64,000 nucleotides of DNA from Saprospiraceae bacterium (GTDB lineage Bacteria; Bacteroidota; Bacteroidia; Chitinophagales; Saprospiraceae), in the NCBI GenBank assembly GCA_016714785.1, contig JADKCC010000060.1, positions 84,306 through 148,305 of the forward strand. The letters run 5' to 3'. A model generated the notes under the pieces. The model was not told the DNA's origin, did no database searches, and saw only the letters and a program-made list of their open reading frames with translations. The position numbers and the translations under genes were made by a program. Positions 56,993 through 64,000 of this stretch are shown here, piece by piece. Position 1 is the first letter of the stretch, and each line of letters opens with the position of its first letter.

Positions 56993-56995
56993 TAG
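55058..56995 (+). CDS. IS1634-family DDE transposase
   Basis: About 645 residues. DDE marks are the first Asp in MLYDLTNTYFEG, the second in PVVVLDAGIAT and the Glu in REIEGTFRTLKTDLDLRPI. These fit the IS4/IS1634 clade. AGGGGA precedes the ATG at 55058 by 8 bp; the ATG at 55088 (MYFKASGRTNP) is an alternative. The stop TAG lies just beyond the right inverted repeat, so it may be supplied by flanking DNA. No frameshift; possibly active. Confidence 0.9.
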   Translation: MSELWLYLCGMYFKASGRTNPSTKKYDSYYRLVESYRNETGRICHRTILNVGFLDDELTPEQLNLIARTLSDMYQCKQSIFPQNDPLISKWVAELWGKIVGGKRLDLTAYDPNNRMVNADTLNHSNVREMGAEWMCYNTWQQLDLDKVLIDNGFNEHEIQLAQTQVISRAVNPASELATTRWIHENSAVMELTGYDPEKMNKDRLYKSALKLSSVKEKLEHHLSQKTNELFDIQDKIMLYDLTNTYFEGEKRNSALAKYGRSKEKRSDCKLVVLALVVNIFGFIKHSSIHEGNFSDSKDIEKVIASLDYVTGINKPVVVLDAGIATKENLAIIRDKGYHYLCVSRTKLKNYVFDPSRLVVYLETKSKKEVVLKKILNPEYTDYCLEITSEMKANKEQGMKTQFETRYEDELNKIRASLTKKGGVKLADKVNQRIGRAKQKYPSAQGRYDIQLSYDEKNKTVTELVWTRIEKKDKDATDNLGKYFVRTSMDMKDEVVVWNVYNTIREIEGTFRTLKTDLDLRPIYHKKDESTIAHLNLGLLAYWLVNTIRRQLKRSGINNSWTEIVRIGNTQKVITTTGYNKAGKEIVVRKCSEPETKLKALQLALKMKHRPFTKLKSVVHKPKLKIPKDQQSGSFRHLNKQCGLK

Positions 56996-57159
56996 AAGTC
57001 ATTAAAATGTTTAGCGGAAAAATGCAGAGTATTGGCAATGTTAATGATACCTAAGTGGTCTATTTGGGTACTATAATAAATGAAAATAAAAATGACCACC
57101 CTAATTGCTTAGAATGGTCATTAAACCTATAAAGTCAAACTAATATACATCAGTACTTA

Positions 57160-58587
57160 TCAAAAACAATTTCGTGGTTGCAAGGTCTCTCCTATTGCAG
57201 CTCCAGCAGCTTTCACGTTAGCACCATTTAATGTTGCCTCACCTATAGAATAAATAAATCTTACAGGAATGTCTTGATATGTTAATCCCTCAGGCACATT
57301 AAATCCTTCAAAATCTAACATTCGCCAAACGGTCCATCCTTCCAATCCATTATTAAAAAGAGCAATCCACTTTTGCGTTCCGATTTTTTGTTTCCAATTT
57401 CCACTAGCTGTAGCATAGGCAACATCTGCATTCGCTAAATATACGTCTGCTGATCCTGCTCCCCACTCTTCAAATGATGCTTTTATACCATTCTCATAAT
57501 GTCCTGCGGCTGTACCTCCAACATCAAAACCTCTCTCAATTGCTTCAGCAAGTAAAAACTCAACTTCTGAATAAGAAATTACTGTTCCTGCATTATCTGG
57601 AGTATTCAACAAACTACCTAAATGAGAAGCTTGATTATATGTATTTGCTGAGCCATAAACACCACCCACAAAAACGTCTGCTCCCATATTTGAATCAAAA
57701 AAAGAATTACGACGACCATCTTTTAGAGTATTCATCTTATCAATTAATGTATTAGCACCAACGAAGTCATTTCTCCCACTTAACACTAAATCCTCATACA
57801 CAGGATTTGTGTATGGTGGAGTGACAATATAATCTAAAGATAAGTTTTCACTATTTGACGAAATAACACCTCCAGCAACTGCGCTTTTTGCCATTTCTGC
57901 TGATTTCACAGCATCTATGTCAGCTATTCTCATAGCTAATCTTAATTTAAGCGAATTAGCAGCCTTTAGCCATTTTTGCATATCACCTTGATTAATTAAA
58001 TCTTCACTGGAAGAAAAACCATTAAAATCTGGATTTAACGTATTTATCGCAACATCTAATCTTGAAATAATATCAAAATACACTGTCTTTGCATCATCAT
58101 ATTTTGGAGAAGGATTAGAAAAATCCAAAGCTTCAGAATATGGAACATCACCGAACAAGTCAACTAAAGTAGCATACGCATGAACGACATTAACTTCAAT
58201 GATCGCTAATTTATTTGCTTTTGTCTTTATCGCTGATTCTCCAGCAACAGATTGGGCTTCAATAATTGTTTTACTTGCATCAAGATCTTTTAGCACATCT
58301 CTATAAAGTCTTGTAAACCAATTATCTGGATTCCTCCTTGTTATCATGTTATATTGGCTCTCATCAGGATATGTAGTTTGTGCCCAATACTGTGCATATA
58401 ATCTACATACATTATTATTTACATTTGCAGAATTTAGTATTTGATAAAACCTTTCTGTGGCATTTGTAAAAAGTGTCTCTCCAGGTACTGAAGCTGGATT
58501 TTTAGAATCTGTATTTAAACTGTCAAAATCAGCTGTGCTACAATAACTAACAATAATCAATAAAAATAATATATATATACTCTTCAT
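57160..58587 (-). CDS. SusD/RagB-like outer-membrane lipoprotein
   Basis: 475 residues with a lipoprotein signal (ILFLLIIVSYC, acylated Cys at about residue 16). The sequence fits the SusD-like group 2: NPASVPGETLF near the N-terminus, the DLFGDVPYSEAL block at about residue 140, TPR helices, and SYSEVEFLLAEAIERG. It forms the lid over the SusC barrel that captures oligomer nutrients. It is 17 bp downstream of susC. No glycan enzyme lies nearby, so the ligand is unknown. Confidence 0.9.
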   Translation of the reverse strand: MKSIYILFLLIIVSYCSTADFDSLNTDSKNPASVPGETLFTNATERFYQILNSANVNNNVCRLYAQYWAQTTYPDESQYNMITRRNPDNWFTRLYRDVLKDLDASKTIIEAQSVAGESAIKTKANKLAIIEVNVVHAYATLVDLFGDVPYSEALDFSNPSPKYDDAKTVYFDIISRLDVAINTLNPDFNGFSSSEDLINQGDMQKWLKAANSLKLRLAMRIADIDAVKSAEMAKSAVAGGVISSNSENLSLDYIVTPPYTNPVYEDLVLSGRNDFVGANTLIDKMNTLKDGRRNSFFDSNMGADVFVGGVYGSANTYNQASHLGSLLNTPDNAGTVISYSEVEFLLAEAIERGFDVGGTAAGHYENGIKASFEEWGAGSADVYLANADVAYATASGNWKQKIGTQKWIALFNNGLEGWTVWRMLDFEGFNVPEGLTYQDIPVRFIYSIGEATLNGANVKAAGAAIGETLQPRNCF

Positions 58588-58604
58588 TTTATTTTGGTTT
58601 TAGA

Positions 58605-61600
58605 TCAAAAATCAATTTTAACACTTGCTCCATAAGACCTCACAGTTGGGTATGCACCAGATAAATAACCCTGAGCATTCCCCGCACCTAACCCTGATTC
58701 TGGGTCAGCATAAGGTACGTCCTTCTTAATAAATAGGTTTCTACCATATACTGAGAAAGCGATATTATTAGCAAACTTATTTATCAAAGTTTTAGGTAAA
58801 CTAAACCCAAGAGAAATTTCTCTTAATTTAATATACGATGCATCATAAACATTCAATTGTCCAGGATTTCTAGTGGCATTACCCCAATAAAAATATTGAC
58901 CATAATTGTTCGCCTCAACACGTTTTGTATTTGGTGTTCCATCTGCTAATACTCCTTGATTAATAAGTCCACCGCCTTCAGCTATTGGTAATCTTAAATC
59001 ATTACCCAAGTCATTTTTACCAGCAGTATTTTCTGGTAAACCTGTAGCCTGACCATAATAAGTATCAAGTGAAAACACCTCACCTCCCTGTGATACATCT
59101 ACTAAGAATCCCAAAGTTATACCCTTATAACTCAAGGAATTTGTTAAACCACCAGTCCAGTCTGCTTGTGCAGTACCAATAACTTGGTCAGCAACAGCTT
59201 TATAATACCCACTTGCTAAAACAACTTTTTGACCATTCTTGTATTCAAAACCAGATCCTCTCAATGTTCCATATAGCTCACCTTTGGTTGCGTTTAATGA
59301 AACACCACCTTGGTAAGACGCTAATTGAATATTGTTAACACCCGCATACAAATCAACGACAGTATTTCTATTACGAGACCAGTTCACTCCTAAATTCCAA
59401 GTAAAATTTGAAGTTTTAATAGGAGTCGCAGTCAATGATATTTCAACACCTTTATTCTGAAGCTCTCCAGCATTAACATACCTGCTTCCAAAACCAGTTG
59501 CACTACTTTGAGTTACTGCCAGTATTTGATCAATTGTATTATTCTTATAAACTGAAACATCCATCCCAATTTTGTTATTGAACATCTTTAATTCCACACC
59601 AGCTTCTATACTTTTTGTCCTCTCTGGTCTTAGGTCAGGATTATTTTTAGTACTTGGAACACTTGTTAATACTGAACTACCAAAATTGTCATTTCTATTA
59701 TACACATCATAGACATTTAAGGGATTAGTATCATTTCCTACTTCAGCGTATCCAACTCTAACTTTACCTAAATTCAACCAATCCAAATTCAACCATTTAT
59801 TAAATAGAACTGAACCTGAAATAGAGTAATAATTATATCCATTATTTCCAACAGGTAAAGATGAAGATATATCATATCTGTCTGATAATTCTAAAAAATA
59901 AGTATTATCAAACCCAAAAGATGCATTTGCATAATATCCATTCACTTGCTTCTCTAGCAAAGATTCAAATGGTTTAGGTGGTGTATTTTTTGAATTTCCA
60001 ATAGAATACAATCCTGGGATTGCAAGGCCTCCTGTCGTAGATTGGGTAACTCTATTGATTGATTCCTTACGAATATTTGCACCCGCTATACCTGATAATG
60101 AAATTCTTTCTGACAATTTTGTATTATACAAGAACATAAGATCAAAATTTGTTTCTGCAAATCCAATATTGGTAGCTTGGTAACCAGATTCTTCATCATT
60201 CTGCTGAAGTCCAAAATTTAATGGTACCGAACCTACAGCTCTTCTTTCTTCTCTTAACTCATTAAATCTATCAGTGGATACCCTACCAGTTACATTGAGC
60301 CAATCTGTCAATTTATAATTTAAACCAACATTACCAAATATACGGTCTCTATCATCTGATTGATAGTTTTGGTATCTTGTCCAATATGGATTATCCCAAA
60401 ATATCGGTCCCGTTTCCCCATCAATTGGACTTTTCATGTTCCAAGTAACATTCCTACCAGTTTGCTCATACAGTTCTTGCTGACGCTTAACATCAACATT
60501 GGTTTGCCACCATTGACGGAAGTTTGTCATTAAGTTATCACTGTATCCAGTCGAATTTCTACCCACTACTGCTTGGTTTACATAATTAGCAGATATATTA
60601 GAAGATAACCTTTCTGTAAATTTATATGACCCATTAAACGAAACATTGTGCTTAGTCAATTTACTGTTAGGCAAAATACCCTTATCATTAAAATTTGTAT
60701 ATGCTAAACGGTATATTCCAGCATCATTGGCCCCATTAAATTCTATTGTATTGTTATTGGTAACCTGTGTCTCAAAAAAATCAACAGGTGTATTTGCAGC
60801 TGCTACGTATGGGAGTTTTTTACCAAAATTTGGAGATTCTGGGACAAATGATTCCCATTGATAAACCAATTTATCAGGAGAAAAAGTACCTCCATAAGAA
60901 GCATCTTCATAAGTAGGCACTATATAATCTAATACACCATCTCCATCAATATCAGCTTCATCAAACTCGCCTGTTTCACCATAATATGGTCCATAACCAG
61001 CTCCATATTTATCTTGGTATTTGATAAATGTATTTTTATTTATGGTACCAAAGTTAAGTGAGCTAGTCACACTAATACCAAGGCCCTTACGCTTAGATCC
61101 TTTCTTCGTGTTAATCAAAATAACACCATTTGCACCTCTTGAACCATATAGGGCAGTTGCTGCTGCTCCTTTTAAAACATTTATTGTTTCGATGTCATTT
61201 GGGTTAATGTCTGATGCTGCATTACCATAATCGTAACCAAAACCTCCGTTTGTTTGTCCTGAAGTATTACCTTGGTAGTTAGAAACTGGTACTCCATCCA
61301 CAACAAACAACGGTTGATTATTACCCAATAAAGAATTATTACCCCTAATGGTAATGTTTGAAGAACCACCAAAATTATTGTTCTGTTTAATTTGGACACC
61401 AGAAACTCTTCCAGCAAGTGAATTAACAAAATTTTGCTGCTTCATGTTTGTCACATCTTCACCAGCAACCTGTTGGGTTGCGTACCCTAAGGATTTTTTA
61501 TCCCTAGAAATGTCCATTGCACCTGTTACTACTATCTCATCTAGCAATGTCCCCTCGGCCATCGCTACATCGACCGTATTGGATGCACCAATCGCAATCT

Positions 61601-61841
61601 CCTGGGTCTCATACCCCGTGTAACTAAATACTAAAGTTGTTCCATTTGCTGGCACTGCCAACTGGAACATACCATCAATGTCCGTAATTGTACCCACTCC
61701 GGTGGATTCTTTTACGACAACATTGGCACCAATAACCGGTTCCCCGGCTGAGTCTGTGACTTTGCCCGAAACTGTCCGTTGGCCATAAGTCATGCTTATA
61801 CTTCCCAAGAGGACAAGCAACGAAAATAAGACTTGTTTCAT
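58605..61841 (-). CDS. SusC/RagA-family TonB-dependent outer-membrane transporter
   Basis: 1078 residues. A signal peptide is followed by a carboxypeptidase-like domain (residues 25-105: VSGKVTDSAGEPVIGANVVV). The TonB-box region LDEIVVTGAMD and a plug with LYGSRGANGVILI come next. The rest is a 22-strand barrel ending in YGASVKIDF. It imports large substrates with its SusD partner, driven by TonB. It is upstream of susD on the same strand. No sigma/anti-sigma pair is adjacent. Confidence 0.94.
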   Translation of the reverse strand: MKQVLFSLLVLLGSISMTYGQRTVSGKVTDSAGEPVIGANVVVKESTGVGTITDIDGMFQLAVPANGTTLVFSYTGYETQEIAIGASNTVDVAMAEGTLLDEIVVTGAMDISRDKKSLGYATQQVAGEDVTNMKQQNFVNSLAGRVSGVQIKQNNNFGGSSNITIRGNNSLLGNNQPLFVVDGVPVSNYQGNTSGQTNGGFGYDYGNAASDINPNDIETINVLKGAAATALYGSRGANGVILINTKKGSKRKGLGISVTSSLNFGTINKNTFIKYQDKYGAGYGPYYGETGEFDEADIDGDGVLDYIVPTYEDASYGGTFSPDKLVYQWESFVPESPNFGKKLPYVAAANTPVDFFETQVTNNNTIEFNGANDAGIYRLAYTNFNDKGILPNSKLTKHNVSFNGSYKFTERLSSNISANYVNQAVVGRNSTGYSDNLMTNFRQWWQTNVDVKRQQELYEQTGRNVTWNMKSPIDGETGPIFWDNPYWTRYQNYQSDDRDRIFGNVGLNYKLTDWLNVTGRVSTDRFNELREERRAVGSVPLNFGLQQNDEESGYQATNIGFAETNFDLMFLYNTKLSERISLSGIAGANIRKESINRVTQSTTGGLAIPGLYSIGNSKNTPPKPFESLLEKQVNGYYANASFGFDNTYFLELSDRYDISSSLPVGNNGYNYYSISGSVLFNKWLNLDWLNLGKVRVGYAEVGNDTNPLNVYDVYNRNDNFGSSVLTSVPSTKNNPDLRPERTKSIEAGVELKMFNNKIGMDVSVYKNNTIDQILAVTQSSATGFGSRYVNAGELQNKGVEISLTATPIKTSNFTWNLGVNWSRNRNTVVDLYAGVNNIQLASYQGGVSLNATKGELYGTLRGSGFEYKNGQKVVLASGYYKAVADQVIGTAQADWTGGLTNSLSYKGITLGFLVDVSQGGEVFSLDTYYGQATGLPENTAGKNDLGNDLRLPIAEGGGLINQGVLADGTPNTKRVEANNYGQYFYWGNATRNPGQLNVYDASYIKLREISLGFSLPKTLINKFANNIAFSVYGRNLFIKKDVPYADPESGLGAGNAQGYLSGAYPTVRSYGASVKIDF

Positions 61842-61905
61842 ACTAAAAATTGTTTTGTTAGATAATAAAATTTAAAAATTAAATGTGATTTTATAAATCA
61901 AAAGG
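61842..61905 (-). other. susC leader
   Basis: AT-rich leader between the susC ATG and its promoter box, no hairpin recognised. Confidence 0.4.
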
Positions 61906-61913
61906 CAAATATA
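61906..61913 (-). promoter_or_regulatory. Promoter -7 box of susC-susD
   Basis: The minus strand reads TATATTTG, matching TAnnTTTG, giving a leader of about 60 nt. The -33 position carries no clear TTTG, so an activator may be needed (inference). Confidence 0.5.
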
Positions 61914-62071
61914 AACCCTTTGTTCACTTAATAAAACATTTCCTTAATAAATAATTAACGTTTAATTAACTCATTACGCTGCTTTTTTCAACTATCTAAC
62001 ATTATATTTAATATTTCAATATATGTTAATCATATAATAACAGTATTTTATTTCAATAAAATAATAATAAA

Positions 62072-62112
62072 AAAGGGAAACAAATTCTCATCTGTTTCCC
62101 TTTATTTTTTTT
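62072..62112. terminator. Bidirectional hairpin after hpf
   Basis: Perfect 11-bp arms AAAGGGAAACA and TGTTTCCCTTT with a 10-nt loop. T runs occur on both sides, so it can end hpf transcription leftward. Confidence 0.75.
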
Positions 62113-62126
62113 ACAATTTTACTATT

Positions 62127-62428
62127 TTATCGCACTGCCTGTGCTTTGTCATTTAGCTTTTTGAGCTGTCTTTTGATGTTTTCTAAAGCATCGTCAAAGG
62201 AAGATTCGAAAGCTTTATCTGAATTGGTTGCAATCAGCGTGCTTCCCGGCACATTTATTTTACCTCTATCACCTTGTCTTTTACTTGTCCTGAATTTTCC
62301 AATTTTAAATACACAGTCGCTTGCAATATTTTGGGATAAAATTTTACAAGTTTTTGAAGTTTATCATTGATATAATCCTTCAACTTCTGATCAGCGGTAA
62401 AATGTACGGCTTGAAATGTTACTTGCAT
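62127..62428 (-). pseudogene. hpf: Ribosome hibernation factor (HPF/RaiA), single-base frameshift
   Basis: Reading from the ATG at 62428: MQVTFQAVHFTADQKLKDYI, then VYLKLENSGQVKDKVIEVK and a premature TAA. Adding one A to the AAAA run (62258-62261) restores INVPGSTLIATNSDKAFESS and ALENIKRQLKKLNDK to a stop at 62127-62129. The repaired length is 100 residues, normal for the short HPF of Bacteroidota, which dimerises idle 70S ribosomes. It lies 93 bp downstream of xerC on the same strand. It could be an assembly error in a homopolymer. Confidence 0.85.
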
Positions 62429-62521
62429 ACTTCAATAAATTTATATGGTTAATGAATATTTTTCTAATTAAGAATTTTACTATTATATTAAACGTATTAA
62501 CAATTCATTTGGTTTATAAAA

Positions 62522-63439
62522 TTAGTCTTTATTTATCGATCTTGGATGGGCTTTTGTGTATGCTTCTTTCAGTTTTGCGATGCTGTTGTGCGTATATACT
62601 TGGGTTGCAGCTAGATTGGCATGACCTAAAATTTCTTTGATGGCATTAATATCTGCTCCCCTATCTAGCATGTGCGTAGCAAAAGAATGCCTAAGTACGT
62701 GCGGACTTTTTTTGCTTAAAGTGGTAATCGAAGACAGTTTGCGGGAAACGATGGTATGTACTAATCTTGGGTACATAGGCTTTCCTTTATCTGTCAAAAA
62801 TAACATATCTACATTATCAACATTCACTTCATTTCTTTCTTTAATATAGCTTGTAAATGCTGCAATCAATTCGTCTGTGAGCGGAATACTCCTTACCTTA
62901 TTGCCTTTGCCCACTACCCTAATCTCTTGCCTAGAAATATTAAAATCAGATACTTTGAGCCCAACCAATTCCGCTCGCCGTATGCCCGTACTGTAGAGAA
63001 CTTCAATCATAAAAGTATCTCTTGACTCTGCATAAGGGTTTTGCAATGATGCCGAGTCAATGTTATGCTCCAACAATCTACTTATATTGGCATCCTGTAC
63101 AATTATTGGCAATCGTTTGGCCCTTTTGGGGGCTGTAATTTTCACCATTGGATTGATAGATGTGTGCCCTTTTTTAAGTGACCATTTATAAAATGTTCTT
63201 AAAGCTGATATTTTACGATTGACTGTAACAGGTGAAATATTTTCGGTCATTAATGCCACTATCCAACTCCTTATGAATGTATGTCGAACATCAGACAAAG
63301 CTTCGGTTTCAAAATCTGATAAACAATACTGAATAAATCCTGTCAAATCATTGCTATAAGAGATACAAGTGTGTTCACTGTATTTTTTCTCTACTCTTAA
63401 GTAATTAATAAAACTAGGCAAAAGTGCTGATAATGTCAA
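62522..63439 (-). CDS. xerC: Tyrosine recombinase XerC
   Basis: 305-residue site-specific recombinase. The N-terminal SAM-like core-binding domain covers residues 1-90. The catalytic domain has Arg in STGIRRAEL, Lys in VVGKGNKVR, HxxR in HVLRHSFATHML, then His and Tyr in LGHANLAATQVYTH. It would resolve chromosome dimers with XerD at dif. In many Bacteroidota it precedes hpf, then the tRNA-tuf cluster; here hpf follows but tuf is 52 kb away. Confidence 0.92.
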   Translation of the reverse strand: MTLSALLPSFINYLRVEKKYSEHTCISYSNDLTGFIQYCLSDFETEALSDVRHTFIRSWIVALMTENISPVTVNRKISALRTFYKWSLKKGHTSINPMVKITAPKRAKRLPIIVQDANISRLLEHNIDSASLQNPYAESRDTFMIEVLYSTGIRRAELVGLKVSDFNISRQEIRVVGKGNKVRSIPLTDELIAAFTSYIKERNEVNVDNVDMLFLTDKGKPMYPRLVHTIVSRKLSSITTLSKKSPHVLRHSFATHMLDRGADINAIKEILGHANLAATQVYTHNSIAKLKEAYTKAHPRSINKD

Positions 63440-63544
63440 TGGATTAAATTTTATGCCACAAATTAAATATTTTTATAATATGTCTGCAAATATTTAGGGT
63501 TTTATTTTCTAAATAATTACGTAATTTTGCTAAAATTTCACAAT

Positions 63545-64000
63545 ATGCTTAGTTCTTCTATCAAACAATTCAAATATTATAAACAATTGGCAGACAAAGC
63601 TATGGACCAAGTTGCTAGTCCAGCTTTATTTCATAGATTTCACGAAGATGATAACAGTGTAGCTATGATCGTACAACATTTGGCTGGAAACATGCAATCG
63701 CGTTGGACAAATATTTTTACAGAAGATGGTGAAAAATCATGGAGAAATAGAGATTCAGAATTTGAACTCATCATTCAAAACATTGATGAGCTTAAACAAA
63801 TTTGGGAATCGGGATGGTCAGTACTTTTCGATACTTTAGGGTCGCTAAAGGATGAAGACTTAAATCGCATCTTATATATTAGAAACGAAGGGATGACAGT
63901 TATCGATGCAATATTGAGGCAACTTTGTCATTACAGTTACCATTGTGGCCAAATAGTGTATAAGTGCAAACAACAAAATAACGGTACTTGGACCAGTCTT
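63545..64000 (+). CDS. DUF1572 (DinB-like) protein, cut by window edge
   Basis: The first 152 residues of a four-helix DinB-superfamily protein. The likely metal ligands are histidines in IVQHLAGNMQSRW at about residue 45 and RQLCHYSYHCGQIVY at about 132-135. Family members are bacillithiol- or metal-dependent enzymes of mostly unknown reaction. TAATTTTG at 63522-63529 is a plausible promoter -7 box. It is divergent from xerC. The stop is outside the window, probably close, since the family is about 150-170 residues. Confidence 0.82.
   Translation, partial: MLSSSIKQFKYYKQLADKAMDQVASPALFHRFHEDDNSVAMIVQHLAGNMQSRWTNIFTEDGEKSWRNRDSEFELIIQNIDELKQIWESGWSVLFDTLGSLKDEDLNRILYIRNEGMTVIDAILRQLCHYSYHCGQIVYKCKQQNNGTWTSL

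Overview
The window is AT-rich chromosomal DNA of a Bacteroidota bacterium, most likely of the Saprospiria. The evidence is Bacteroidota-type promoter motifs (TAnnTTTG at -7, sometimes TTTG at -33), a SusC/SusD outer-membrane pair, a secreted protease with a type IX secretion C-terminal sorting domain, a GTP-dependent PEP carboxykinase, and the cluster tRNA-Thr/Tyr/Gly/Thr, tuf, tRNA-Trp, secE, nusG, rplKAJL, rpoBC. The genus is not resolved.

Layout. 1-10.1 kb: the translation/transcription core, all on the minus strand, read from the tRNA end toward rpoC, which runs off the left edge. 10.4-14 kb: a plus-strand operon of iscX, a KdsC-like phosphatase, a UbiA prenyltransferase and maf, then rlmH and a rhomboid protease. 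14-20 kb: an RhlE-type helicase, a SWIM-finger protein, der, rfbC and rfbD. 20-25 kb: an AlkD-like protein, a stand-alone MmeI-type restriction-modification enzyme and a small secreted OB-fold protein. 25-33 kb: tex, a subtilase and several lipoprotein or unknown genes. 33.7-39.4 kb: ppk1, purB, a doubly broken beta-barrel gene and a 2-hydroxyacid dehydrogenase. 39.4-41.1 kb: a gene-poor, repeat-rich stretch. 41-48 kb: an outer-membrane protein, gyrA, then surE-hyp-lpxB-pnuC. 48-57 kb: pckG (frameshifted), a TatD-like hydrolase, tcdA, a helical-repeat protein and an IS1634-type insertion sequence. 57-64 kb: the susD/susC pair, hpf (frameshifted), xerC and a DinB-like gene cut by the right edge.

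The most unusual content is non-coding. (i) Three copies of a 385-590 bp transposase-less element share imperfect terminal inverted repeats and have 6-bp flanking duplications (TACTTA, TACTTA, TAATTA). One copy split a beta-barrel gene and another landed in a stop codon. (ii) An array of about eight units with an exact 41-bp register lies upstream of the tex 3' end. (iii) A roughly 240-270 bp repeat occurs twice, each copy bounded by hairpins in opposite orientation like a REP doublet. Next to it are a near-perfect 37-nt palindrome and a 21-bp tandem repeat.

Two conserved genes (pckG and hpf) each carry a single-base frameshift in a short homopolymer, which could be real decay or assembly error. 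In many Bacteroidota xerC and hpf sit directly upstream of the tRNA-tuf cluster. Here they keep that strand and order but lie 52 kb away, so the 10-62 kb block looks interposed or rearranged.
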